A model generated the notes under the pieces. It was not told the DNA's origin. It ran no database searches and was given only the letters and a program-made list of their open reading frames with translations. This document shows, piece after piece, positions 16,713 to 25,719 of a stretch of 64,000 nt of DNA (position 1 is its first letter; the number at the start of each line of letters is the position of its first letter). The DNA comes from Bifidobacterium olomucense (GTDB taxonomy: Bacteria; Actinomycetota; Actinomycetes; Actinomycetales; Bifidobacteriaceae): assembly GCF_012932375.1 (NCBI RefSeq), contig NZ_JAAIIG010000007.1:106823-170822 (forward strand), written 5' to 3'. The position numbers and the translations under genes were made by a program.

Positions 16713-16912
16713 ATGCAAGTCGCTGAATACAAAAGACCGGAAAGCAATACGCGGCGTGGGCCCAGGGAAAATGCTGTGCTGCGGCCGAACGGGGCGGACA
16801 GACTGGACCAGCAGACAGGTTGGATGAGGTGGCGGACGCCTTGGATCGGCAGCGAGCATCCGCGCTCATGTTGCCTAATGTTGTCTCAAGGGGCGGCATG
16901 GAAGCAAAAGAA

Positions 16913-16945
16913 TAACCCTTGGAATCGTTGCAATTCCAAGGGTTA
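16913..16945 (-). terminator. Terminator of tRNA-Arg
   Basis: Perfect stem TAACCCTTGGAAT / ATTCCAAGGGTTA with a T-rich tail (TTCTTTT) on the minus strand, directly beyond the tRNA 3' end. Confidence 0.88.
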
Positions 16946-16951
16946 GGATCG

Positions 16952-17025
16952 TGACCCCGGCCGGGCTCGAACCGGCGACCCTGAGATTAGAAGTCACATG
17001 CTCTATCCAGCTGAGCTACGGGGCC
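16952..17025 (-). tRNA. tRNA-Arg, anticodon TCT
   Basis: A 74-nt cloverleaf on the minus strand. The acceptor GGCCCCG pairs with CGGGGTC (one G-T), the D arm is AGCTCAGCTGGATAGAGC, the T arm is GCCGG-TTCGAGC-CCGGC, and the discriminator is A. The anticodon loop CTTCTAA reads TCT, for AGA codons. The anticodon stem TGTGA/TCTCA carries one T-T mismatch. CCA is not encoded. The anticodon lies at 16989-16991. Confidence 0.93.
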
Positions 17026-17195
17026 AAACCTGCAACATTGTAACCGTTGGGGTGTAAAAACCGGAACCGGCGAATCTCCGGGAACACCCTTAGGGGGTGC
17101 GCATCCTTGGCAACGACTATAGACTGGCTGAAGATGCGCTGGACACCCGGCGCAGCTCATGCCCGCCAATGGCGACGAACAGGGAAGAAGGGGTC

Positions 17196-17990
17196 GTGTC
17201 GCGAGCGATTATCGAAGTGAGAAACCTGCGCAAGGAATACCCCGTGGAGGATGAGACGGTGGTGGCGCTCGACCGTGTCAACCTTGCCATCCCCCAAGGC
17301 CAGATCTGCTGCATTTTCGGCGAATCCGGGTCCGGAAAATCAACGTTGCTCAATCAGCTCGCAGGCATGGAAAAGCCCACGCGAGGTGGGGTGCGCATCG
17401 GCGGAGTGCCCGTAAGTCGCCTGAGCGAACGTGAATTGGCCGCATTCCGTCAAAAGCATCTGGGATTCGTATTCCAGTCCTACAATCTGCTGCCGAATCT
17501 TACCGCAGTGGAGAATGTGGCGATGCCGCTGATGTTCCGAGGCGTTCCCAAACAACAACGGGAGCGTGCGGCTCGCGGCGTGCTGAAGCGCGTCGGGCTC
17601 GGACACCGGCTCAACCACTATCCACGTCAGATGTCCGGCGGACAGCAGCAGCGCGTCGGCATCGCCCGCGCATTCGTCACCCGTCCTGAAGTGGTGTTCG
17701 CCGACGAGCCGACCGGCAACCTTGATTCAAAAACCAAAACCGAAGTCATGGATATGATCTGTGCGTTCGCCCGGGATTTCCATCAGACGATCGTACTGGT
17801 CACGCATGATCCGCAGATGGCCTCCTACGCGGACCGCATCGTCACCCTGCTTGACGGACGGATTGTGGACGACCGGCTGAACATGCCACATCAACGGTCA
17901 ATCACCAGCGCGTCCGACATATCAGCGCCGCCGATCAAACCGATAACGTCAACCGAACCAACCGCAAACCCGAGGAGCACACAACGATGA
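17196..17990 (+). CDS. ABC transporter ATP-binding protein, MacB/LolD type
   Basis: 264 residues from GTG 17196, with AGAAGG just upstream; a longer frame to 17097 has no ribosome site. All ATPase motifs are present: Walker [11 protein letters not shown]-loop [13 protein letters not shown], signature MSGGQQQR, Walker [14 protein letters not shown] and switch His VTHD. The [15 protein letters not shown] and DEPTGNLDS forms are typical of the MacB/FtsE/LolD class. The C-terminal 30 residues are Ser/Pro/Thr-rich. It overlaps the next gene by 4 bases (ATGA), so the three genes to 20634 form an operon. The family moves substrates or signals at the membrane surface without using a classical channel. 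Confidence 0.93.
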   Translation: MSRAIIEVRNLRKEYPVEDETVVALDRVNLAIPQGQICCIFGESGSGKSTLLNQLAGMEKPTRGGVRIGGVPVSRLSERELAAFRQKHLGFVFQSYNLLPNLTAVENVAMPLMFRGVPKQQRERAARGVLKRVGLGHRLNHYPRQMSGGQQQRVGIARAFVTRPEVVFADEPTGNLDSKTKTEVMDMICAFARDFHQTIVLVTHDPQMASYADRIVTLLDGRIVDDRLNMPHQRSITSASDISAPPIKPITSTEPTANPRSTQR

Positions 17991-19120
17991 AACACCTGAC
18001 CAACCGCACTCTAGCCGTCATCGTCGCGCTGCTTGCAACCATCGCGTTGGCGATGACCGTCATTTCTTTGCCGACTCCACAGGCATATGCCGTGGATGGT
18101 AGCGACGGCACGGCACAGACCGACGGCGAAGATGCCACGCCGACGGCCGGCCCCGTGCCCAATATCATCATCTCCAATTTCACCTATGGCGGCGATTCGG
18201 TGGCGGCCGGCGCCAACTTCAATCTCGATTTCACCTTCCAGAACATGGGTCAGGTTGCCGTCACGAACATGGTCATCACTGTCGATGGCGGCGAAAGCTT
18301 CGCCATCGCAGGCGGCACGAACACGTTCTATGTGGACGCACTGTGGGCCGGGTATGCGATGACCCAGACCGTACCGATGCAGGCGCTGTCCTCCGCCAAG
18401 TCCGGTGCACAGCCGGTAACCGTAAGCTTCAAATATGAGTATGTGGACGCGAACGTCCGCTCCTCAAGCCAATCCGATATCAAGATTTCCGTGCCGATCA
18501 GTCAACCGGATCGTTTCGAGGTCAACGATCCGGTGATGCCCGAGCAGTCGTTCGCCGGCGAGGAGACCACCATCACGTTGGATTACGTGAACAAAGGCAA
18601 GGGCGATATTTCGAACGTCGAAGCCACGATGGAGGGCGAAGGCTTCGATGCCACTATGAAAACCCAGTATGTAGGCAATGTGGCTTCCGGTACGACCGGG
18701 TCCATCGGCTACGCGTTCACACCTCAGGCTTCCGGCGAGCTCGACGCCAAGCTCAAAGTCACGTACGAGGATTCCGACGGTCAGTCCAAAACCAAGGAGT
18801 TCCCGGTCAAGCTCACCGTATCCGATCCAATGCCTGTCGATGACGGCACCGCCGTTGATCCGAATATGGAGATGGACGCCAATCAGGGTCTGCCATGGTG
18901 GGTATGGGCTGTAGTCGCCGTAATTGCAATCGCGGTGATCGCAGTGCTGACACTACTGGTGCGCCGCAAGCGCAAGAAGAAGGCTCAAAGCGACATCGAC
19001 GAGGAGTGGGACGACTGGTCGGCCGTCAACAGCTCCAGCGAAGCCGGCAAAGACGACGGTTCTACGGCTTCCGGTTCGGCAAACACCGAAGTGATCGAAC
19101 CTGCCGCCCACAAGTCCTGA
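17987..19120 (+). CDS. Membrane-anchored CARDB-like surface protein of the MacB-type system
   Basis: 377 residues. A Sec signal ([23 protein letters not shown], then QAYA) is followed by a Thr/Ala/Pro linker. Two beta-rich repeats of about 110 residues follow, each opening with a 'new organisation' pattern typical of CARDB or alpha-galactosidase NEW3 folds (NIIISNFTYGGDSVAAGANFNLDFTFQN...; FEVNDPVMPEQSFAGEETTITLDYVNKG...). A single helix (about 300-325) precedes a basic stop-transfer RRKRKKK and an acidic Ser-rich cytosolic tail. GAGGAG precedes the ATG. It lies between ATPase and FtsX permease with tight spacing, which implies a dedicated extracytoplasmic subunit. Function is inferred from context. 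Confidence 0.8.
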   Translation: MKHLTNRTLAVIVALLATIALAMTVISLPTPQAYAVDGSDGTAQTDGEDATPTAGPVPNIIISNFTYGGDSVAAGANFNLDFTFQNMGQVAVTNMVITVDGGESFAIAGGTNTFYVDALWAGYAMTQTVPMQALSSAKSGAQPVTVSFKYEYVDANVRSSSQSDIKISVPISQPDRFEVNDPVMPEQSFAGEETTITLDYVNKGKGDISNVEATMEGEGFDATMKTQYVGNVASGTTGSIGYAFTPQASGELDAKLKVTYEDSDGQSKTKEFPVKLTVSDPMPVDDGTAVDPNMEMDANQGLPWWVWAVVAVIAIAVIAVLTLLVRRKRKKKAQSDIDEEWDDWSAVNSSSEAGKDDGSTASGSANTEVIEPAAHKS

Positions 19121-19134
19121 CGAAGGGCCATGCC

Positions 19135-20634
19135 ATGCGATTCGGCGATATTCTGCGACTTTGCCGCCAGAACCTCTGGCGGCGCAAATCCCGTACCATC
19201 CTGACCGTGCTCGGCGTCATCGTGGGCTGCAGCTCCATCGTGCTGATGATTTCCCTCGGTCAAGGCATCAACGAACAGAACGAAAAAACGATTCAATCCA
19301 TGGGCGACCTGTCCATCGTGACCGTCTACACCTCCGGCAGCGGCATGGTGAACACCGGTTCCGGCACGGAGAGCGTCAAACTTGACGACAAGGCCGTGGA
19401 ATCCTTCCGCACGCTCAGCAACGTCTCTGGCGTGACCCCAATGATGAATTTCCCATACAATGTGACGCTCAAGGCCGGTCCGGGCGGGCGCTACATCGCC
19501 GATTACGTGCAGGTCATGGGCATCGACATGACTCAGTTCGATCAGATGGGCTACAAGGTCGTCGAGGGTACGCAGCCAACCAAAACCGGACAGGCCATGG
19601 CCGGCGAGTGGCTCGCCTACGACTTCATGGATACGCTGCACGGCGGCGACATGCGCTACGCCAACCGCGGCGACGGCGGTTACTCATGCACGTACAATGC
19701 CGCCACCGGGCAGTGCGAGGAGCCTGAAGATCAGGATCCGTTCTTCGACCCGATGAACACCCAGATCACTCTGGTCACCGGCACCGACTATCAGGGCGAT
19801 TCGTACACAATGCAGATGTACGGCAGTAAGGGAGGAGGCTCAGGCTCCGCCACGCAATCGGAAACCATCAACGAGACCCTGTCCATCTCAGGACTCACCA
19901 AAGCCGATCAGAGCAAGGGATACGCCACTTCCAGCGGTCTGGTCATGGATTTGAAGGATCTCAAGGCACTGATCGCGAAAGTGGATCCCTCTGCCGCCAA
20001 GAAAACCACCACATATGATCAGGTGTTCGTCAAAGCATCCGACCTGTCATCCGTACCGGAAGTGGAGTCGCAGCTCAAAGCGATGGGATACGAGACCTCT
20101 TCCTATGAGGACATGCGTAAGAGCATGGAGGAACAGTCACGTTCGATTCAGCTTATTCTGGGCGGCATCGGCGCAGTATCGCTGCTGGTGGCCGCCATCG
20201 GCATCGCCAACACCATGGTGATGTCCGTAACCGAACGCACACGCGAAATCGGCATCATGAAAGCGCTGGGATGTTACGTGCGAGATATTCGCGTGATGTT
20301 TTTGACTGAGGCCGGTGCGATCGGCTTCCTTGGCGGCGTCATCGGCTGCATACTCAGCGGACTGATATCGTTGGGCATCAATCTGGTGGGCATGACATTG
20401 TTCGCGTCAATGTACGGGGTCAGTACACGCGACGCCGATTCATTGTCGTTTGGGCAACGGGTCTGGCAGATGCTGGTCGGCGGAGAGGATGTCACGCGTT
20501 TCTCGGTGATTCCGTGGTGGCTGTTCCTGTTCGCCATTCTCTTCTCCACCTTGATCGGTCTGCTCTTCGGCTTCGGACCGGCCAACAAAGCCGTGAAGAT
20601 ACCGGCGCTGGACGCCATTAAAAACAACGAATAG
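19135..20634 (+). CDS. FtsX-family permease with MacB periplasmic-type core domain
   Basis: 499 residues from ATG 19135; GAAGGG is well placed, and the upstream extension of the frame overlaps the preceding gene. Helix 1 (SRTILTVLGVIVGCSSIVLMISLG) is followed by a long extracytoplasmic MacB_PCD-type domain of about 290 residues. Three C-terminal helices follow, including the FtsX signature VAAIGIANTMVMSVTERTREIGIMKALGC. The C-terminus ends with the usual basic-Ala-Ile motif (PALDAIKNNE). With the upstream ATPase it forms a type VII ABC (MacB-like) complex. Such systems act as exporters or mechanotransmitters; no substrate can be assigned. Confidence 0.9.
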   Translation: MRFGDILRLCRQNLWRRKSRTILTVLGVIVGCSSIVLMISLGQGINEQNEKTIQSMGDLSIVTVYTSGSGMVNTGSGTESVKLDDKAVESFRTLSNVSGVTPMMNFPYNVTLKAGPGGRYIADYVQVMGIDMTQFDQMGYKVVEGTQPTKTGQAMAGEWLAYDFMDTLHGGDMRYANRGDGGYSCTYNAATGQCEEPEDQDPFFDPMNTQITLVTGTDYQGDSYTMQMYGSKGGGSGSATQSETINETLSISGLTKADQSKGYATSSGLVMDLKDLKALIAKVDPSAAKKTTTYDQVFVKASDLSSVPEVESQLKAMGYETSSYEDMRKSMEEQSRSIQLILGGIGAVSLLVAAIGIANTMVMSVTERTREIGIMKALGCYVRDIRVMFLTEAGAIGFLGGVIGCILSGLISLGINLVGMTLFASMYGVSTRDADSLSFGQRVWQMLVGGEDVTRFSVIPWWLFLFAILFSTLIGLLFGFGPANKAVKIPALDAIKNNE

Positions 20635-20668
20635 CGGACGGCGACAAGACAATCCGCACACCGCCCCT

Positions 20669-20706
20669 ATCGTTGCGAGCAAATCCGCGTGTCTGCTCGC
20701 AACGAT
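20669..20706. terminator. Perfect 13-bp hairpin after the MacB-like operon
   Basis: ATCGTTGCGAGCA and TGCTCGCAACGAT flank a 12-base loop, 35 bases beyond the permease stop. No T tract follows, so it could be a terminator, an attenuator of the next gene, or a DNA-binding palindrome. Confidence 0.55.
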
Positions 20707-20718
20707 ACCATCGCAATC

Positions 20719-21993
20719 ATGGGGACAAGAACAGATGCAGCGTATCGCACCGTAGACGGACAGGACGGGCATGCCACCGGTTCGCCCCACATCTCTGATG
20801 TCTCTGGCGACACAGCCACCGCTGATCGTCATACAGTCACCGATAACGCCGATTATGGCACCGATCATGATGCCGAACCCAATGCAACTGTGCTGACATT
20901 CCAATACGCACAGCAGAGTTTTGCCAGTGCAGGCCTGACTTGGACTGCCGATCGACTCAAAACTTCTTTCCCGTCCACCGCCGGCTCCGGCAACGATTCC
21001 GCTCCCCTCGACTTGCTGCTTGCCGATCAATGCCCGTTCACGGTGAAGGCCGTGGTGTTCGATGGAGATGACAAAAACATCATTCGCGAACGTCATACGT
21101 TCACCGGATCGGTACTTCGTCAACTCAACGAGGCCAGTATCCTGTTGGCCAAACTCAACGATGGCCGATACCCGGCCACTGCGCTGCGCGAATCGCTGGT
21201 CAACGCGCTGGAGCATCGGGATTACACCTATTCCGGTCCGACACTGATCAACATATTTGATTCACGACTGGAAATCGTCTCTCTGGGTGGACTGGCCGAC
21301 GGCATGGCCGTCAACGACCTGCTCAACGGCGTATGCCTGCCACGCAATCCCCGGCTAGCCGCCGCATTCGCCGATCTGAGCCTTGCCGAGAATTGCGGCA
21401 CCGGCATGCAAAGGATCATGGATTCCTACGCCGGCAATGACATCAGTCCGCAATTGCGCGTCGGACCGACTTCCGTGGCTATCGTGCTGCCATCCGTGAT
21501 TCATGCGGAAACGTCAGACGAAAACGGCACCGGCTCCTCTGACGCGCCTTCCAAGACGACCTCCAAGCAGACTGGCGAGCAAAGAACACATGCCAAGCTC
21601 TATTCGTTCCCGGCCATTCAACGCATGACCGACTACATCCCGGATGCGTTGGCCGGTGCCCGTATCTGCGGCTGTGCCCCACTGCAGATGGTGACGTTAG
21701 GCAGTTACGGATTCGAGCTGCCCGCACCAATCGATACCGCGTCGGGCGAGGAGTCACGGGAGAACGCCATCGACACCGCGCTGATCAACCATGCCAATGA
21801 GACATTGGAACAGATCACACTGAATCTGCTGGCTTCTAGTGGCGTGAGTCTCAGTCGGAAAACCATCGAGCAGCAACTGGGGCTCAGCCGTGATCAGGCC
21901 GCACATCTGTTGCGACAGTTGGAATTGGACGGCAAAATCGAACGACACGGCCGCTCCCGCGCCACCACATATTCATTGGCCTCACAGGCCTGA
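20719..21993 (+). CDS. HATPase_c_4-type transcriptional regulator-like protein lacking the AlbA_2 domain
   Basis: About 424 residues. From VLTFQYAQQSF onward it follows the AlbA_2-associated regulator family: LLADQCPFTVKAVVFDG, FTGSVLRQLNEA, ALRESLVNALEHRDYTYSG (GHKL-type ATPase N-box), IFDSRLEIVSLGGLADG, RNPRLAAAFADLSLAENCGTGMQRIM. A winged-helix segment ends it (KTIEQQLGLSRDQAAHLLRQLELDGKI). The AlbA_2 DNA-binding domain that normally precedes LTFQ is replaced by about 60 low-complexity residues rich in Asp, Thr and His. No start has a ribosome site; ATG 20719 is a guess, and a GTG at 20689 lies inside a hairpin loop. It may be a truncated or decaying gene. Confidence 0.65.
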   Translation: MGTRTDAAYRTVDGQDGHATGSPHISDVSGDTATADRHTVTDNADYGTDHDAEPNATVLTFQYAQQSFASAGLTWTADRLKTSFPSTAGSGNDSAPLDLLLADQCPFTVKAVVFDGDDKNIIRERHTFTGSVLRQLNEASILLAKLNDGRYPATALRESLVNALEHRDYTYSGPTLINIFDSRLEIVSLGGLADGMAVNDLLNGVCLPRNPRLAAAFADLSLAENCGTGMQRIMDSYAGNDISPQLRVGPTSVAIVLPSVIHAETSDENGTGSSDAPSKTTSKQTGEQRTHAKLYSFPAIQRMTDYIPDALAGARICGCAPLQMVTLGSYGFELPAPIDTASGEESRENAIDTALINHANETLEQITLNLLASSGVSLSRKTIEQQLGLSRDQAAHLLRQLELDGKIERHGRSRATTYSLASQA

Positions 21994-22060
21994 GCGCTCT
22001 AATCGCTCGCATGTGCGCAATTCCATTTGCGTTTCGTAGATAGGCCTCACGACACTTGCA

Positions 22061-22930
22061 CTAGCCTTCGAACACTCGGTCGCGAATCATACGGCCCGAC
22101 TCGTCCAGCGCGGTGGAGAACCGTCCGTAGTCGGACAGAATCACGCCCATATACAGCATGTCCACCAACGCGATATCCGGAATACGCGAAAAAATGGCGT
22201 TTCCGTAAATCGTATGCGAGTCTCGGCCGGTCAGCAGCGTCACATCGGCCCACCCGGCGAGCGGCGTATTGGCGGTATTGGTGATGGCCACGGTATGCAC
22301 GCCCCGGGATTTCGCCAAGCGCAACGCCTTCACGGTGTCTGCCGAACTGCCGGAATGGGAAAAGGCAACGGCCACATCATTCGTCTGCAAATGCCCGGCT
22401 CCAATCTGCTGAAGGTAGGCATCCGTATTGAGTCGGCAAGACAGCCCCAAATAGCTGAGCTTGGTGAACAAGTCCATCGCCGGAACCATCGAATTCTCCA
22501 CACCGAGAATATCGACGAGATTCGCCTGGGCAATCAACGACACCGCCTTGCGATAGGCCTTGTCATCCACCGTGCGCCGCAGCTCGTCGATCAGGGCTTT
22601 GGCACCGTCCGCCGCCTTGTCGGCAATGGCATCAAGCGTATCCCACGGATTGAGATCGAATCCGACCAACGGGTCGAACGTCACCTGATGCTCGGCCAAC
22701 GGATGACGCAGCACATAACGCAACTCACGATAGCCGCCGAATCCCAACTTGCGGGAGAATCGAATCACCGTAGGCTGGCTGACGTGCGCAGCGTCCGCCA
22801 GTTGCCCTACCGTCAGTTCAGCGGCTTCATCGAGATGGTCGCGAATATACTGTGCCACCGCACGCTCCGCCGGGCGCAACGTCGGATAGACATGGTCAAT
22901 CCGTTCACGTATACCCACTGAGGATTGCAC
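22061..22930 (-). CDS. MurR/RpiR-family transcriptional regulator
   Basis: 289 residues from GTG 22930, with GGAG 6 bases upstream. An N-terminal HTH_6 domain (VGQLADAAHVSQPTVIRFSRKLGFGGYRELRY) is followed by a SIS sugar-phosphate-binding domain (VDILGVENSMVPAMDLFTKLSYLG, then AVAFSHSGSSADTVKALRLAKSRGVHTVAITN). Members sense phosphosugars and control catabolic genes. The nearest sugar genes are distant, and the divergent-type neighbour is an anion permease on the same strand upstream, so its target is not clear from position. Confidence 0.9.
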   Translation of the reverse strand: MQSSVGIRERIDHVYPTLRPAERAVAQYIRDHLDEAAELTVGQLADAAHVSQPTVIRFSRKLGFGGYRELRYVLRHPLAEHQVTFDPLVGFDLNPWDTLDAIADKAADGAKALIDELRRTVDDKAYRKAVSLIAQANLVDILGVENSMVPAMDLFTKLSYLGLSCRLNTDAYLQQIGAGHLQTNDVAVAFSHSGSSADTVKALRLAKSRGVHTVAITNTANTPLAGWADVTLLTGRDSHTIYGNAIFSRIPDIALVDMLYMGVILSDYGRFSTALDESGRMIRDRVFEG

Positions 22931-23110
22931 GGCTCACTCCTGACTTTGGCCTTGAAGTATGGTGTGTTTCCGTTATCCGAGCGTACCGGGTCGAACGTCA
23001 CGGCATCGCACCGTGGATTACCTCCACGTGAACGATGGTTGAATTCTGCATCCCAAGAACCGAGCCGCACCAGGAAGGCACACAACACAACGGGATCGGT
23101 CTTGCGCGGA

Positions 23111-24289
23111 TTATTCGATCACCCAGCTCAAACCCACCAGCGCCACCAGGAACAATACGTTGACAGCGGAGTAGACAGCCAGATAGCGGCCCTTGCGATC
23201 CGGATATTGGCGTACCACGTTTTTGTACGAGATCAGCGAAGCCATCGAGGCGATCAGCGTGCCCATACCGCCCAGATTGGTGCCGATGATCAGTTCACGC
23301 CACTGATCGCAGAAGCCGGACAGCAGAATCGTGGTGGGCACGTTGCTGATCATCTGGCTGGAGACCACCGCCACCTCCAGCGGATGACCACCGACCAGCG
23401 AGCGCGCCAACTCGTAGAATTCCGGAACACGCTTCATATTGCCGATGAAGATGAAGAACATGCAGAAGGTGAGCGGCAAACCCCAATCGACATAACGGAA
23501 TACACGGCGATCGGTGAACAGGAAGGTGGCGATCACGATCACGCACATCGCCCACAGCGGAATGATGTCGGAAACGGCCAGAAGGCATACGGCGAACAGC
23601 AGTGTGTAGACGACGGTGCGCCAACCGCCATAACCGGCACCGTAACCGGTGATGCGAATCTCATCCGGCTGATGTTTGCTGCGTTCGGGGGCCAGTACGC
23701 CGGTTTCGAGATTGCCGAGATTACCGACCTCCTGCCGGCCGAACACCACGGAGATCACGATGACCAGCAGCACGGCCGCCGTACATGAGTATGGGGCCAT
23801 GATGCCGATCATCTCCATCGCCGGCATGCCGGTCAACGCTTTGAGATACAGGTTATGCGCGTTGCCGATCGGAGTGAGCATGCTGCCCACGTTCGCGCCG
23901 ATAGTCATCAACGTGACCACCAGAATCGTCTTCTCACCTTGCCCGGCCATGATGAGCACGGCCACGGCGAACGGCACGAAGGTGACAAGCGCCACGTCAT
24001 TGGTGATCAGCATCGCAGAGAAGAACGTCAGCGCCACCAGAGTGATCACGAGCCCGCGCATGGTGCTGGTCTTCTCCAGCAGGCGCGAGCCGATGATGCG
24101 AAACACACCGATGCGCTGGAAGCCGCACACCACGATCATCAGACAGATGAGCTGGCTGATGGTGCTGGCATGGATGTAGTCCTTGTAATCAGCGTCCGGG
24201 GGAACGATGAAGCAGGAGATCAGCGCAAGCGCTGCGGCGACTATGAGAATCGTTTCACTTTTGGCCAGATTGATGAGCCAACGCCGCAT
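23111..24289 (-). CDS. ArsB/NhaD (SLC13-like) anion permease
   Basis: 392 residues with about 10-11 hydrophobic segments. Family-type stretches are ALTFFSAMLITNDVALVTFVPFAVAVL and MTIGANVGSMLTPIGNAHNLYL in the first half, and QMISNVPTTILLSGFCDQW with GTNLGGMGTLIASMASLISY in the second. These are the inverted-repeat substrate loops (TNDVALV; SNVPTTI) of the arsenite/Na+:H+/dicarboxylate ion transporter superfamily. GGAGGAA is 3 bases before the ATG. The transported ion is not identifiable. It is separated from the RpiR gene by 180 bases. Confidence 0.85.
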   Translation of the reverse strand: MRRWLINLAKSETILIVAAALALISCFIVPPDADYKDYIHASTISQLICLMIVVCGFQRIGVFRIIGSRLLEKTSTMRGLVITLVALTFFSAMLITNDVALVTFVPFAVAVLIMAGQGEKTILVVTLMTIGANVGSMLTPIGNAHNLYLKALTGMPAMEMIGIMAPYSCTAAVLLVIVISVVFGRQEVGNLGNLETGVLAPERSKHQPDEIRITGYGAGYGGWRTVVYTLLFAVCLLAVSDIIPLWAMCVIVIATFLFTDRRVFRYVDWGLPLTFCMFFIFIGNMKRVPEFYELARSLVGGHPLEVAVVSSQMISNVPTTILLSGFCDQWRELIIGTNLGGMGTLIASMASLISYKNVVRQYPDRKGRYLAVYSAVNVLFLVALVGLSWVIE

Positions 24290-24903
24290 CGATTCCTCCG
24301 TTTTTCAGCCGTTTACCGGTGTCCATAGTATCGGAACACGCCTCCTAGTACGTAGTATCGGCGTGCTGTTTTCCGACGGCTTCCAAGCGAATCAGCCGCT
24401 GATACCTACTGCTTTCTGGGCTTCGCTTCCGACTTTTTGACCGATACCAGAGTTACACCATCATGAACTGACGGTTAATTTCACATATGCAGAGGCTCTG
24501 ACCGCCGTCTGTCTCACCGAGTTCCGAGCGCAATGCCGTCACTGTCCTCCCCAGCGCCGCCGGCATCAATCTGTTCTTAATCTCGATCACAAATCTCAAT
24601 CACACACGGCTCAGAGCAGGGCAAAACTACGCCGACTACATGCCGAATCTGTAGTTTTACTCGCTGTTCACTATCGCTTCGTTCAACTTTCTCTCACGTA
24701 AGATTCCCGTCGCCTGTCTTTGCCCGACTATGGAAGTACGGCGTGAGGTTCAGCCGTGATAACCGAAAAACGATAACTCAATCCATTACGACCGAACATC
24801 AATCCCGATGCCGACAATTCACGCGGCACCAATCAAGCGGACCGCCCACGCGGACATTCATGAACGTTCACGGCAGCCCGACCAGAAGGCAAGTTGACGA
24901 AAT
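24290..24903 (+). promoter_or_regulatory. 614-bp leader upstream of the phosphonate transporter genes
   Basis: No open frame of interest. It must contain divergent promoters for the anion permease and the ABC ATPase. Visible elements are the paired TAGTATCGG motifs near 24327 and 24353, and an inverted AAAACTAC...GTAGTTTT at 24623-24659 containing AACTACGCCGACTAC. Similar AACTACG words recur at 28817 and 28839 before phnW. No strong -10 is evident. Confidence 0.4.
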
Positions 24904-25716
24904 ATGCTCGAACTGAAAAACATCACCAAATCGTTCGGTGACACCCATGTGCTGAACGGTATCTCGCTCACGCTCGCAGATGGCCAGATCATGTCCATTC
25001 TCGGCCCTTCCGGCGGCGGCAAGACCACGCTGCTCAACATCATTCTGGGCATCACGGACGCCACCAGCGGCCAGATCCTGTACAACGGCGAGGACCTGAC
25101 CCAAGTGCCCATGGAGAAACGCGGCTTCAACATCGTATTCCAGGATTACGCCCTGTTCCCGAATCTCACGGCCTACGAGAACATCACCTACGGCCTGAGG
25201 AACAACCCCGGCATCTCCTCCGAAGCGGAGATCAAGGAACTGATCAGCTTGCTGGGACTTGAAGAACATCTGAGCAAGCGCATCGACGAACTGTCCGGCG
25301 GCCAGAAACAGCGTGTGGCACTGGCCCGCACGCTGGTGATGAAGCCGAAGCTGCTGCTGCTCGACGAGCCGTTGTCCGCATTGGATGGCGTGATCAAGGA
25401 ATCCATCAAGGCAAAGATCAAGCAGATCGTGGACCAGTACAAGCTCACCACCATCATGGTCACCCACGACCCGGAGGAAGCCTGCACGATGAGCGACCGG
25501 GTGCTCATCATCAATCACGGCAAAATCGCCCAGTACGATACGCCGGAGAACATCATCGAACACCCGGCATCCGACTTCGTCAGGAAGTTCATCCTGCACC
25601 AGCTGGAAGTCAAGCGCAACAACATCTACTCACTGTTCAGCGAGGCCGAAGCCGATAGCCGAGCGGCCGCCGCGAACGGCGTCCCGGCTCATGCCCTTGC
25701 CGGGCAGGAGGCCTGA
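24904..25716 (+). CDS. ABC transporter ATPase, probable 2-aminoethylphosphonate importer
   Basis: 270 residues. Walker A is GPSGGGKTT, the Q-loop is FQDYALFPNLT, the signature is LSGGQKQR, Walker B is LLLLDEPLSALD, and the switch is VTHDPEEA. It belongs to the spermidine/iron/phosphonate-type (PotA/FbpC/PhnT) importer class. The C-terminal extension is short, without a clear TOBE domain. It lies 3 bases from the next gene, the fused permease and binding protein, so the two encode one complete importer. The AEP assignment comes from phnW and phnX downstream. The ribosome site (AGAAGG) is 13 bases away, so the start is only moderately certain. Confidence 0.88.
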   Translation: MLELKNITKSFGDTHVLNGISLTLADGQIMSILGPSGGGKTTLLNIILGITDATSGQILYNGEDLTQVPMEKRGFNIVFQDYALFPNLTAYENITYGLRNNPGISSEAEIKELISLLGLEEHLSKRIDELSGGQKQRVALARTLVMKPKLLLLDEPLSALDGVIKESIKAKIKQIVDQYKLTTIMVTHDPEEACTMSDRVLIINHGKIAQYDTPENIIEHPASDFVRKFILHQLEVKRNNIYSLFSEAEADSRAAAANGVPAHALAGQEA

Positions 25717-25719
25717 GTC

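Noticed and set aside
16952..17025. tRNA-Arg as an integration site for a mobile island
   Set aside because: No integrase nearby and no repeated tRNA 3' end was noticed downstream; neighbouring genes look like ordinary chromosome.
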